This document shows, piece by piece, positions 11,552 to 22,858 of a stretch of DNA of 64,000 nt. The position numbers and the translations under genes were made by a program. Positions within the stretch are counted from its first letter, which is position 1. Every line of letters begins with the position of its first letter. Below the pieces are notes generated by a model. That model ran no database searches and was not told the DNA's origin. It saw only the letters and a program-made list of their open reading frames with translations. The DNA is from Hydractinia symbiolongicarpus. Its lineage: Eukaryota > Cnidaria > Hydrozoa > Anthoathecata > Hydractiniidae. The stretch spans positions 20,600,501-20,664,500 of the forward strand of contig NC_079879.1 in the NCBI RefSeq assembly GCF_029227915.1. Reading direction: 5' to 3'.

Positions 11552-13287
11552 TATATATAGCTTTGCAACCACGTCTCATCTAAAAAAAGCATGCGAAAAC
11601 AATAATTATTAATTAAAATTATATTTTCAGACTCTTTCTTCGGAATTAAAATTCAAAAAACAAAATGTTCTCACAATGAGTGTTTTGATCCTTCAAGAAC
11701 GTCAAAAGTTATATTTTTAGACTTTTTCTTTTATAGGTTATTAAAATTTAATTTGTTTTCGAAATATTATTTTAAAGGTTACCTCCCGCGAAAAATAAAG
11801 TTAATTGCATATGAAAAAGCTAGAAAGGTTTTTTAAATACTGTTTTTAAAATTCTTGATTGGTTCTTTAGAATTTGGACTAAGAAGATTCACTAATTATG
11901 CATGATGTCATGAGTGTGCTCTGCAAGGAGGTTAATTTAACATGATAAGCCATATAGAGTTAAAAATGTTTTCTGGCTGTACATTATGACGCGTTTTGAA
12001 CATTTTACAAAAAGTTTTATATCTATTTATCATAATTAATAATAAGCGCAACTTTTAAGACAAATATCTCGAGAACGGATAAAGATTTTTCAAAAAAATA
12101 AATAAGATCTTTCATATGAGCTAGAGGTAACTTTTATTAAAGTCTGCACCACATCAGAGAATATAAATTTGTTAAGTGTTTATCATACTAAAGGTCTATT
12201 GCACAAATGTTAACGAATTTAAAGTAATTCAACCATAGTGATAATTTATTTAACTGGTGAAACCTGAGGTTGGATACTGCTAAAAATGCGAAAATAACAA
12301 ATAAACTAACGAAAGAAACGAACGAAAAGCTGTCTAAAAATATACGTAAATTCCCTTTTTTCTGTGTGTTTTTCTCAGTAGTCTTTTGAACTTACATTTT
12401 TGGCATGATCGAGAGATCTGACGTTCTACCAGGAACCTCATGGTTTTTTTCGAGTCGAACAGAAAAAGACAACTTTGCTTTGAGGGAATTACCTTGATCT
12501 GCACATGCGCAATGAAAATAATAGTATTTTCTTTGTCCCAGATTGCCTGTCATTGTTTCGTAAGGTCTTTCTTTATTAGGAATGTAACAAGTTTTGTTAC
12601 TGTGATATTTTGTATTTTAAATATGAGAAATATTGTGCAAACGTAGTTTTTGTCCCCCCCCCCTGCCCTCCCAGTAAAAAAGCGCATCGAATCTTTTTTT
12701 GCTACCACCGTGATAAATGCATATTTGGCGTTATGCCGAAATTGAATAAAACCGAACAATGGAAACAGTGAATATTTTAGAAAACGAATTTTTTATGAAT
12801 GCCCCTTAGTGGATAACTTGGTTCGAATGTTTATTGTCGTAGTGATGAGTACTGTATTGTCGTAGTCTTGAGCTAGTTATGACGCGTATGTATTTACTTC
12901 ATACGGGAAATGCCCTGAAAAAACCTCACGTGAGCGAAAATTATAATTACAGAAATCATTTTCCGGATGATGATATTGCATTTTTTACATAAAAAGTGCA
13001 TTTTCTTAAATAGCTTCGACATTAATTAATTAAATGTAAAACAATAGAGGTTTTCTTAATTAACTTCTTATGTTTTATTGCAATTATTCTTCGCCCACGA
13101 CTTCATTTTTTGTTGCATTTGCTAAAAAGTTTGAAAAAAAATAATCAGCTAAATTATTTTAAAAAATTTATGCGATACAATTTTGCGAATTAGCGTGAAA
13201 AAATTATGCGAAATAAAGTTAGAAAAAAAGTTGAAAATAATAGGCAATTTTTCCTATAGTTAGTATTCCACTTGGTCCAATGGTTTG
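11552..13287. other. gene-poor AT-rich stretch
   Basis: No ORF with recognisable domains and no repeat boundary. A run of C at about 12652-12661 and A/T-rich tracts are the only visible features. Confidence 0.5.
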
Positions 13288-13360
13288 TTACTCCTGGGAT
13301 GTCACCCATACTACGGTAAACTTGCGAACGATTATATCGTTTGACCCTGTTAAGGTTTGG
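13288..13360 (-). other. possible 5S rRNA-derived fragment
   Basis: On the minus strand, cttaacagggtc followed 33 nt later by atgggtgacatcccaggagt resembles the 5S rRNA internal promoter (gttaagcagggtc ... atgggtgaccgcctgggaa). Spacing is about 14 nt too long and flanking 5S sequence is not evident. It would be a pseudogene or a 5S-derived SINE head. A chance match is possible. Confidence 0.3.
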
Positions 13361-13637
13361 TTCTTCACATTTTTCTGTTATAGATAATCAATCTTAAAAT
13401 CGATTACAAAGGTGTGTTTTTTCTAAAGTGTCACTAACCGTTTAGTGTATGTTTTTAGTGTATGTGGATCACTGCAAAAAAATGATATCAGCTATCTATT
13501 TTAAATAAAATCGTAAACTGAATTAATAATAATTTTTATTTGGTGGTGTATTTTTTAAACAATAACAACTTGAGAAATCATCGTATTTGTTATAAGAATA
13601 AAGAGAAAATACTATTTTGTTACGTCATATCAATTCC

Positions 13638-13747
13638 CAATCTCGTCCCTAGTTGCATCTTGTATCTTTTCTGTCATCGGAACGTCGATATGTTTGTCTC
13701 GCCGTTCTGATATACAAAAGAGACAACAGGCGCTGGCAACAAGGTTG
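13638..13747 (-). mobile_element. short foldback/MITE element, CAACCTCG family, copy 1
   Basis: About 110 bp with ends CAATCTCG...CAAGGTTG. Its reverse complement aligns along its length with the element at 38219-38329, sharing gcgcctgttgtctctttt and cagaaaagatacaag. The flanking 9-mers atcaattcc and aataatttc match at 6 of 9 positions, consistent with an old 9-bp target duplication. It is non-coding. Confidence 0.7.
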
Positions 13748-15597
13748 AATAATTTCTGCTCAACAATTACTTGTCTACAATTGAACAATGGAAACTGCAC
13801 AAATCATCTTTTCATTTCAACAAAGTACCTATTTATGATCGCTCATCTCGTGTTTTGTTTTTAAAATATTTTATTTAGTATATTTCAAATTTTAATTTGA
13901 GACCTGTGCTAAATAATTTGAAATTTATCTCATTAAATACATATTTATACAATTCAATTTAAAAGTGATAGATATTAAACAGCTCACAAATGAGATATAT
14001 TATCTCAAGACTTTGGATACTAATTGCAAGGCAGTGAACTAAGAAATATACAAAATAAGTTCAAACTGGGTAGCATAGTGTTAAAAGTTTGGTTTGATGA
14101 AATTGAGGCAAAAACTCTTACCATTATACTTTCTAAGTTCCGGAATTTAGCCTTTTCAACAGACGCCGCTAAGCTGTTTTTGAAAGCATATTAATGTTGA
14201 CTAAGACAAGTTTACAAAAATACAAGTTACAAAATTTTGTAAACTTTTGTAAAATTTAAACTTTCTAAGTTTACAAAATATTAAAATTCTAACCTAAGAA
14301 ATATATAAGGTAAGATTCAATCTCAACATATTATAGCATATATCAGAATCACATGATAATTGGAAGATTATGTAGTAACCCCTTTTTGCACCTTAGAGAA
14401 CCAACGAAGTGCTAGTTAGGTGAGCAGATCATTAACCCCAAATCCAAGTTCCTCTAGCTATTAGTTTTTCAACCCAGTGCTTGCTAGCCTTCCAATCCAG
14501 TAAAATACACATAAATAAACCGGCTGAATTCAAAGCAAACAGAAGCCTAAATAACATGATAGTATATTTACAGATTCGGAAAACAATCAAGAGCAATATG
14601 CAAGCAGTTTGTCTGCTGTGTATGGAGAGGAATGGAAACGAACTCGCCGCACATATCTGTGAAGTTAAACGCCGAGCTTGCTTAGCTTTACAATGTTTGT
14701 ATTTAAAACTTTGGTTTATCGAGACAACTCTTATAAAATATTACACCCAGAAAACATGTGCATTTGAGGGTTAATGACAAGGACCATAGTATCGGCCTCC
14801 CGGTGTCAGAAAAATTACAATATGCCCTGGTGAAGACGTTAAATTTTTTCTCAATTTCTTTAATTCGAAATAATAATGCCAACAAAAAAAGATGCATTGG
14901 TAAAAAACTTTCGTGTTAACACTAATTCGTGGTTTATATAAAATAGAATTATGGTTGTCACAGAGCGGAGGGTTTTAATTTAACCCCGCAAAATTCAAGC
15001 TTTAGAAAAGGATAATTAAATATTAAAAAAAAATATATATATCAAACTTACTGACATTTTGCGAGAAAAATTGTATAGACTTTTTGTTACGTTAGGTTTC
15101 CTGCTCAAGGGAAAAAGATTTTAAAGCTGTCAACATCTGTTTTTATATTATTAAATCTTTCAAAGAAAATAGCTTTTTACATCTACGCCAATATAGAAAA
15201 TTAAAAGTTCAATGAAGTCATAAAGTCACAGTATATCGTTGAAACGAAAAAAATACAAGTGGTCAGTTTATGGTAACTTATTTAATCAACATTTGATGTC
15301 TTTTGATTTCTTCTTGATGCGAATTATTTCGCTGTTCTTGTTAATCCATACGTTTCCACATCCAACATAGCTAGGACAGAAATTTTAAATCACATGATTT
15401 CAATGAACACATTTTTTCACTCATTTTTTTTTTCAGTTTTATTAATATCGTGTCCGTGATATCATTCATTTATTTTGTCAATTTATATTTCATTATATTG
15501 TCAAATATATTTTCAAAATTCGAAATTAGACACTAAAAAGAGTGACTCGACGGCATCCAGTGTCGCAGCAAAAGCTTTGCCAAAAAAGGTTACCATA
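13748..15597. other. intergenic, downstream of the lipase gene
   Basis: AT-rich with weak low-complexity stretches. No supported gene. ORFs at 14481-14774 and 14703-14897 lack domain features. Confidence 0.45.
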
Positions 15598-15668
15598 TTT
15601 ATTTTTCCAAAAAAAAGAAAAAAAGAATAAAATAAAAAAAATTAAATAATAAAAAAAAAATTAAATAA
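15598..15668 (-). terminator. putative lipase polyadenylation signal beside an A-rich tract
   Basis: On the minus strand an AATAAA hexamer (plus-strand tttatt at about 15599) lies roughly 180 nt after the lipase stop codon. An A-rich low-complexity tract occupies 15606-15668. Confidence 0.35.
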
Positions 15669-15778
15669 GTTTGAATTCTCCATTAAATTTTATAGTTTAG
15701 GAAATATACGCATTATTCTCAACATGGGCAAAAAAGGTTTGACGTATCCTTAATGCTTTGTTAATGTTTATAAATGCT

Positions 15779-18700
15779 TTAAAAAGAAAAATAGTTTGAA
15801 ACTAAGGACTGCATCGTCATGTGAGCTACATTTTGAAAAAAAACAGCACACCTGTCTGAATTCCACATGGGTGTAATGGCTACTTTTTTGAGGTACCATG
15901 CATCATTGAACCAATAGCCCGACACAAGTGAAATTTTAACTTTGTAGATTTCTCCTAACTTCTTGTCGGTGTGCATAATCAGGGAATAAGATGAATTATG
16001 TTTGAGAAAAACACTAAAGACAAAAGAATTTTGTAAAGTACACATTATTTTAATTATTGCATATGAAACAAACTTGATACTTTCAATAAGGCGTGTGTTT
16101 TAACGAAAAATGTTGCAACAAACCTGTTTGTAGCAATTTCGCTAGATAATCCGTTCCTTCCATATACTTTGATTTTGAGCTGCCCAAACGTATCAGCATA
16201 ATCTTTGCTGCCAGTAAACGCTTTTAGCAAGTAGTGGTAGCCTTTGATGAAACAACATAACATCCTTGTCAATCATTTCTTAATTAGACAGTCTAAAACA
16301 TTTCTAGGAATCTTTACTGAGAAATCTCTAAATCACTTACCCGAGAAATTAGCCTTAGCACGTGTCATTGAATAAAACTTTCCATTAGTTTTTCTAGTAT
16401 GGTACCCCATATTGTTACAAATATTTTTACCATTACAGCCTTTGCAATTTCCCTTCTTAAAACGTTCGTAGTTGTAGCACTTATACGAGTTAAATGTCTT
16501 TTTATTCGGTATAGATTCAAGAAAATAGTTTACAGCTCTGTAATGACTGCAACCTATGTAATCGAACGCTCCTTTCTTTGAAAAAAGATCTAAAAGGAAG
16601 ATACATAAAGATAATATCTCGCTACCTAAGTTAGCAACCCAACTTTTACAAACTAAGAAACCCTGAACGATTTATGAATTTCATATAGATTTGTAGACTT
16701 TAAGCTAAGGCGCCACGAGGAACATTTTCATGCGCGTGCTATGCAACATTGCTGCATAGCACGCGCATAAAAAAAATTACTCGTGTCCCATGCCTATTTT
16801 TCACTGCAATGCAGCAAAAAAATGTTGCATGGAGCAAACATTTTGCTCCACAACTTCGGGGACAAAATAGATCTGAATCTATTTTGCTCCCGTGCTCCGG
16901 GGACAAAATGTGCTGAAAAATTTGTTGTGGAGCAAATGTTGCACGTGTCCCCACCTTCTGCAACAAATATTTTACAAAATTATTTGAGGCATTATTTTAT
17001 TGACCAATCAAATCACAGAAAGATATAAACAAGTTTTTTTCTTGAGAAGTTGAACTGCAAGTGAAGAGTAGCTAGTGAGAAAATAGCGAAAATGGCGGAT
17101 GAAAAGAAAAAACTATCAGACGAGGAGAAAGTTACTTTAATAAACTTTTATAAAGCGAACCCAACGTTATGGGACAGTGGGAATATATATTACAAAAATA
17201 AAGACAAAAAAGAAGCTGCGAAAATAGACCTTGTCACTGTCACGAGAGGAAACGCATCATCTCCTGTTATCACATACGGCACTTTGTTGTTTCGACCTGG
17301 TAAATTGCAAACCTCTGGTAAATTTAGCGATCCACTGTCTAGCGCCTTCTTTAAATTACATTGGTCCCATATACCTCCATCAGAATTTCTACCGTTCGCT
17401 CCAACTTCCACATAAAGAAACTCATATTCTGGCCCGACAAGAGCCATGAGCACTACACTGTCTGTCCCTTTATAGTTTCGGTAATGAGACCCTGAATTTG
17501 GGGGCTGCTGAATGACGATATGCTTCCCATCGAGAGCACCTAATCCATTTGGGAAGTTCCAACGCTCATTGAACTTTCTGGAGATATCTAGCCATTCCCC
17601 CTGTGTTTTCGGAGTTGAAAGGAAGGTTGGACCCAACCTCTTTATGATAGCTTCAGATACCTCCATAACAGCTGCTGAAATTCTTTTTCTTGACACTCTG
17701 AATTGAAATTCTAAAGACCTGAAAGTCTCACCAGTCGCTAAGGGCCACGCAAACGAGCTCAGCTGGTGTGATAGAATTCCTCATATTTGTATCTTGTTTC
17801 TGCAAATCCTCAGAAAGAAGACCGACTAGGTATTCGAATTGAGCGTTATTCATACGTATATACCCTCTACATTTCTTCTCATCGTTTTTTATTTCGTTGA
17901 AGATTGTATGAAAAGCGCCAAGACACTCTCTATTCCCAAGCCACGGTTGCACCCAGCAATTTCTTGGTGGTTCTTCACGATCTTCCTCTTCTTCTTCGTC
18001 CAACAAAAGTAAAGCTAAAATAACTTCTCTGTTTATTCCTGCCATATTTTAATCACACATGAACTCAATAAAAAACTTAAGGATACGGTATACCCTTTGA
18101 GCATGATTTTTTAACTTCGATTTTCGAAATAATCTTGCAGCAAATAAGATGTGGCGCCACGAGAAACATTTTCATGCGCATGCTATGGGACATGTTGCAT
18201 AGCACGCGCATGAAAATGTTCCTCGTGGCGCCTTAGCTTTATATACGCTTATGGATTGGATATATGCGGTCGTCAAAATACCCTGTAAATTTACCTATAA
18301 TAGAAAAACTAATAATTGACTTTAATCGATCCGGGGTTTTCGAACATATTATGACCGGGGCGTTCTAAAGCATTTTTTTTGAAGTTTCTGACAGCCATGT
18401 AACAGTTTTTTATTATATTTCTTGCGGAAAAATCAAAGGAATATCGGTAACCCTTTTGAACAGACAGACAGACGACGGCTATTATAATAGAAATTCGTCG
18501 ATTTATATATCGCATTTTGTCTTTCTGTAACAGGACGCGTCTTCCGCAGACAGACAAACGACGGCTATAATTAAAAAGATAAAAACTCTGTAAGTATCAT
18601 AATCATGCAGCATAGTAAATAAGAGTTTAGAAAACCATCCGGATCGAATAGAGTTAATTACACAGACTGTCATGTTCATTTAAAGCCAATTAACACTAAT

Positions 18701-20973
18701 ACCTAGTGTAACTCGTTTGCATCCAGGCTGAAAGTAGCCGCCGTTTGGGTAGAAATCAACGTGTCCTATTGCCTGTTTAATTCCCAGTCCTGTGATATAC
18801 ACCGTTTTCGTATCTGTGTGGATAATATCTACAAATTGAGCATCAGTTTTGTCTAGGCGTGCACTTTTCACAGCATCTTTGAAACCAGGACCAGCTGGAT
18901 CCAAACCTAGATAGAAATTAACAGTTTAAAACATTAGAATTAAAAAGGTTTTTTAATAAATTGCTCTGGACTTTCTTTATTGTAGATTGTGTATAACATT
19001 GCGTTTTTACTTCTACCATGATAAAAGGAAAATGTACAACAATATCAAATTTTTAATAGAATTTCGCTTTAAGTGATTCTATCAAACTTTTTTGATCGTT
19101 TCTTTCAGGTAGAGAAATGATTCAATTAAACGGTTTGTTATCAAAAAGCACTAGTAGTCACTAAAAAGTATTTATGAAAGCAGAGAGACTTTTTGTATTA
19201 GCAAAGTTTATTCCAACGACTATATGAGGAAAGCAAGTTTATACTGTACGCATATGAAAATTTTAAAGAAAGTTTGTACCGGTTATTCTTCCTACTTCAA
19301 ATCCTTTCTCTTTCAAATTTTCTCCTGCGTATCCCATTAAATGTGCACCGAGGCTAAATCCAATTAAATGGATGTCTGAAGCTTGAAGAGGATTCCGCTT
19401 ACGTAAAAGTTTTTCTAACAGGTAAGAAATCTGACGGCCTAAAACAAGATGAATGTTTTTATAACAAATCATAATGCACCAAAATTCTTAATTATCATGC
19501 ACCCTCTTTGTGCAGTAACATTTGTATTTTTAACCTTTATAGTTTATCAACATTTCATTACATTTAAAAAACTTTACATTTTATAAGATTTTATCAGGAG
19601 CGATGCAAGCTATGAAAACCTTATAAGCTTACCAACCAATCTGCTATTACCAACAGCTCTTGTATAAGGGAATGCAGCTCCTTTTTTCCAGTCAACCACA
19701 ATTATGTTCATATCTTCTAATTTTAGAAAAGCATTAACCATAGGTTGCACCCACCAAACACGAGAACTTTCTGTGAAATGAGACATTGTGAAAAAGTTTT
19801 GTTATTGGATTTAAGGACTATTTCAAAACAAGTCGCTAATTAATACTGTTTCTATACCAAACCATACCAAACCTGATGCAATTATAACTCTGCAGTATTT
19901 TTTTCATGGTGTTAGAGTTGTGAATTTACTAAATTCCTACCCAAATATCCATGACCAATGACTACCAACTTTTTTTTGACTGCTAAATACTCCTCACTGC
20001 TATTTTGCGTCAAGTTTAAGTTGACAGGGGAAGTGATGTTTCGTGTATGCAACCAAAACTTTGTCTTTAATTGGCCAGGTGAGTTCGGTAGTAAATAGTA
20101 TGGATCATCAAACGGAGGTTTCTTTGAAAAGCAACCATATGGTGGATAGCAAACTTCATCTGGGAAAAAAAAGGTGCTCTTTAGGTTTGGCATATTTTAG
20201 TTGTATCGTAAATGATCAATTTAGCACCCAAATTCGACTAACCGCACCCTTCTGGATTAAGAAACCCTGATCAAAAGGAAAGAATTAAAATAAGCGCCCC
20301 TTGATTTATCGCTTAAGGATGTCAGGTAAAACCTGCAATTAATAGTTAACCAATTAATAAGACGCTGTAGACTAATTACAAGGTACGTGCAGTTAAACGG
20401 TTGGAAATTCTTACAGCATTCCATTATGTTTTTTCCTTCATAGGCGTGTTTACCTCTTTTTTCCTATTTATCCGAATACAGTTTAATTAATCGAATTTGT
20501 GCTCTCCGTATCGTAATTGAAGAACAAACAACTGAAGCGATTATTCGGATTTAGCATGTGAACTCACTAATGTTTGTCGACTTTATGTGTAAAAGGCTGT
20601 GCAGTAAAAACGACGAAGGAGAACGGCTCAGACCCGTTGCTTTAAAAATATAATTATCACAATTTTCCAATTAATTTTTTTGGCAATAGTCAGGCAAAAT
20701 CCGCCGCAAGAAGCAACTTTGTTTTTAAGGATAGCCTGAGGATCGCTGGAAATAGAATGTGTGATTGAAAATTGTTAATAGCTTAAGAATACGCCCTTTT
20801 ATCCTACCTTTTTTTGATCATCATGCATTTTGCATCGGCAACAGTTAAAGATATATTTCAATTTTATTTGACCAAAGAATCCCGTAAAATTTACGTAAAA
20901 AATTGGAAGGTAGCTGATACTTACTTATAAGTAGTCCAGAAAATATGGAGTAAACCACTTCTGCACCTCTCAT
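15779..20973 (-). CDS. secreted pancreatic-lipase-family lipase or phospholipase A1, eight exons
   Basis: Exons on the minus strand: 20973-20925, 20159-19941, 19770-19633, 19438-19280, 18906-18703, 16571-16341, 16241-16124, 16013-15779. All introns are GT-AG, phases are consistent (1,1,1,1,1,1,2), and the total is 1,353 nt, giving 450 aa, the usual family length. Exon 1 encodes a short hydrophobic leader. The mature protein starts EVCYPPYGCF, as family members do. The catalytic triad is Ser164 (GFSLGAH), Asp191 (GLDPAGP) and His266 (CSHYRA). Exons 7-8 encode the C-terminal PLAT/beta-sandwich domain (AFTGS...VKISLVSGYW). The Cys251-Cys264 lid loop has only 12 residues, against about 23 in pancreatic lipase, which favours a phospholipase A1-like activity. 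It should hydrolyse ester bonds of lipids outside the cell. Intron 5 carries a Harbinger element, Helitron ends and a MITE. Exon 1 is the least certain part. Confidence 0.88.
17092..17415 (+). pseudogene. truncated Harbinger MADF/Myb-like DNA-binding protein
   Basis: The first 46 codons (MADEKKKLSDEEK... to KEAAKI) are the start of a MADF-like domain, the accessory DNA-binding protein that Harbinger elements encode beside their transposase. Beyond about 17,230 the frame runs antisense through the transposase gene, so the remaining codons are not real protein sequence. An internal deletion removed the rest of this gene. Confidence 0.7.
17190..18045 (-). pseudogene. HARBI1-like Harbinger transposase, frameshifted and 3'-truncated
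   Basis: The N-terminal piece (18045 to about 17743) starts MAGINREVILALLLL followed by an acidic run. The second piece (about 17738 to 17190) begins ATGETFRSLEFQF in another frame, so a small indel near 17,738-17,743 broke the reading frame. Recognisable nuclease motifs are ALDGKHI (first Asp), GRNSDGGIW (second Asp) and GDDAFPL. The region holding the third acidic residue is gone, replaced by sequence from the convergent MADF gene. It belongs to the DDE_Tnp_4 (HARBI1) family and is almost surely inactive. Confidence 0.85.
18326..18653 (-). mobile_element. diverged TTAA MITE with Helitron sequence inside
   Basis: TTAA lies at both borders (18322-18325 and 18654-18657). The left end reads as the reverse of the MITE right end (ccggggttttcgaacatatt, then atgaccgggg). 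The right end reads as the reverse of its left end (atccggatcgaatagagtt). The middle is replaced by two Helitron-like 5' ends (gacagacgacggctattat at about 18470 and gacaaacgacggctataatt at about 18563, both minus orientation). It lies in lipase intron 5. Confidence 0.65.
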
Positions 20974-22533
20974 GACGATTTTTCAATCTTGTGATGTTCA
21001 AACAGTTTAATATTTTATATTTTTTTAGTTTTATAAGTTTTGAAATGTGATATTTCAATGTCCTGGTTTCCAATTTAAATTTCAAGTGAGTGTTTTTTTG
21101 TCACTTCCATTTTCACCGACAACAGTATACATTAAAAAAGTAAAAATTCTCATATGAATTATTTTTTTGTACATTACGCTACAATAACAATGTCAAATTT
21201 ATCTTCCGACTTTTGGTTTTGTAATAAAATGGTCAAACAAAATATTTATTCAATAAAGAAGTCGCAGAAATTGTTTATAGAGTGATAATAGTGACGTCAT
21301 AAAAGCAGCACTGTATTTTCAACTGTCAGATATCATATTTCTTAGCTTTGTATAAGAGCAATCCGCTAACAAAAAGATCTTCATTGTATTTCCATATGTA
21401 CATTATTGTGTCATTACTTCTCATTCTGTGATCAAGTGTTCTTCATTCCTCTATCGCGATGAAGTATCGGTCCTTTTAGTAAAAAAAATGTTTTAGCATG
21501 AATGTCAATGTTTTTGGTTAAACACATTGTTTTATAAGGGCGATATAATTTAGAGAGTTATTTTTGTATATGTGCTTGTGTTGTGTAGATGAAAATTCTG
21601 GTCGGAAGAAATTCATGGTAATGAAACAACATGGTATAACACGCTATGGGAAATTTAGACTTGGAATGACTTGCTATGTAATAATTGACAAAATAAGCTT
21701 CTTTATCTATAACGCATCTATTTAACTTTTAAACTTTTTTCCCAGGCCTTAAGTACAATCTACATCTAAATAAAAGCCTAAATGTTACAATGAATTTGGT
21801 TTATTACTCAGAATTTAAATAATGTTTTTATTATTCTCACAGGAACTTTGCACTAAGACAGCTAATCGCAATACAGCAATACCACCGCCGTATTTCATTC
21901 TCTTTGATCAAAAGGCAACAATCAGGAAGGTCCAATTTGTTTAATACAATGCTTTCTTTAGTCATTCCGCGAGGTCAATTTTCAGTACTTAAAAAAAAGA
22001 GATACTTGAAAGAGAAGAAGATAACAAACAATCCTCTTTGACAACTTATCATATAGGGTATAATTTTTATCTTTTAATATACCTTTATGACTCTAAACCA
22101 ATATACCTCAGCCCGAAAAAATACAGCTAACGCAATAAGTTAAAGCATTTAATTTGACATGTCCTACTATCTGCTATTATAAAAGTTAAAACAAATTCGT
22201 CTATGTGGTCTGGCAAAAAAGTTTAAAGTTGTATGGTAGTAGGAAATATGTCAATAAAACCATTTCTTTCCATACCAGGTCAACATATTGGAATTTTTAA
22301 TCAATACTAGGTCAACATATTGCGAATTTTTAATCAAATTAATTTCCGACAGCCTATCAAGAAATTTGTCTGCTATGACGTAATATTTTTGCAGTCAATA
22401 CACATACTTTTCATAGTATAGCAGACATGGGGTATCATTAATTATTTATAGGAGGTTATAAATGGGAGGGGGGAGGGGCTTATAAAATTATGCAAAAATG
22501 CAGTGTGCTTGCGGTATAAAAAGGACGGGCGAA
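20974..22533. other. 5' flank of the lipase gene
   Basis: AT-rich sequence. A perfect CRE-type site TGACGTCA is at 21292-21299, about 320 bp before the lipase start codon on the minus strand. A short direct repeat (ccaggtcaacatattg / ctaggtcaacatattg) is at about 22277-22322. No other gene is supported. Confidence 0.45.
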
Positions 22534-22563
22534 CCCGTGGATTTTCCACGGACTAAAGACTAG
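22534..22563 (+). mobile_element. Helitron-like 3' terminus (family 1), plus orientation
   Basis: A cccgtggattttccacgg hairpin is followed by actaaagaCTAG and then T. Its 5' end to the left was not found, although gacgggcgaac precedes the hairpin as in other copies. It shares its palindromic CTAG with the oppositely oriented element to the right. Confidence 0.6.
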
Positions 22564-22685
22564 TAGCTGTAATGTGTATAATTTCATTACCGCATTGCGT
22601 GCGTTTTGCTACCTTCGCAGCTAAGCTACCATTTTGCGTGACAGACAGACGAACGGACAGACGTATACGGGTATTATAATAAAGA
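22560..22685 (-). mobile_element. mini Helitron-like element (family 1), hairpin missing
   Basis: On the minus strand it starts TCTTTATTATAATACCCG, carries cgcaaaatggtagcttagct and ends directly in CTAG without the usual hairpin. It abuts the next element with no spacer. Confidence 0.65.
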
Positions 22686-22858
22686 CTAGTCGTTGCCCGT
22701 GGAAAAATCCACGGGTTCGCGCGTCCTTTATATTTACCCGACGCAACAAAGTGGATAAAAATATATCGCATTTGATATTCGTGTTTCCGTAACATTATTT
22801 TCAAACTCAGCGGGGGGTCCGCGCAGAGACAGACAGACGACGGCTATTATTATAGAGA
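22686..22858 (-). mobile_element. Helitron-like element, family 1 (173 bp)
   Basis: Minus strand: it starts TCTCTATAATAATAGCCGTC, has gtctgtctgtctctgcgcg, and ends with hairpin cccgtggatttttccacggg, then caacgaCTAG. The 5' TC abuts the CTAG of the next element at 22859. Confidence 0.8.

Larger units (their letters stand above)
16703..18238. mobile_element. PIF/Harbinger DNA transposon with TTA target duplication
   Basis: Inverted ends begin agctaaggcgccacgagg and continue about 45 bp (aacattttcatgcgcgtgct). They are flanked by direct TTA repeats at 16700-16702 and 18239-18241, the standard PIF/Harbinger target. Both ends carry subterminal hairpins made of gcgcgtgctatgcaaca and its complement. 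Inside lie a MADF-type gene on plus and a HARBI1-like transposase on minus, in convergent orientation and both truncated at about 17,230-17,245. The element is 1,536 bp and sits inside lipase intron 5. Confidence 0.9.
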
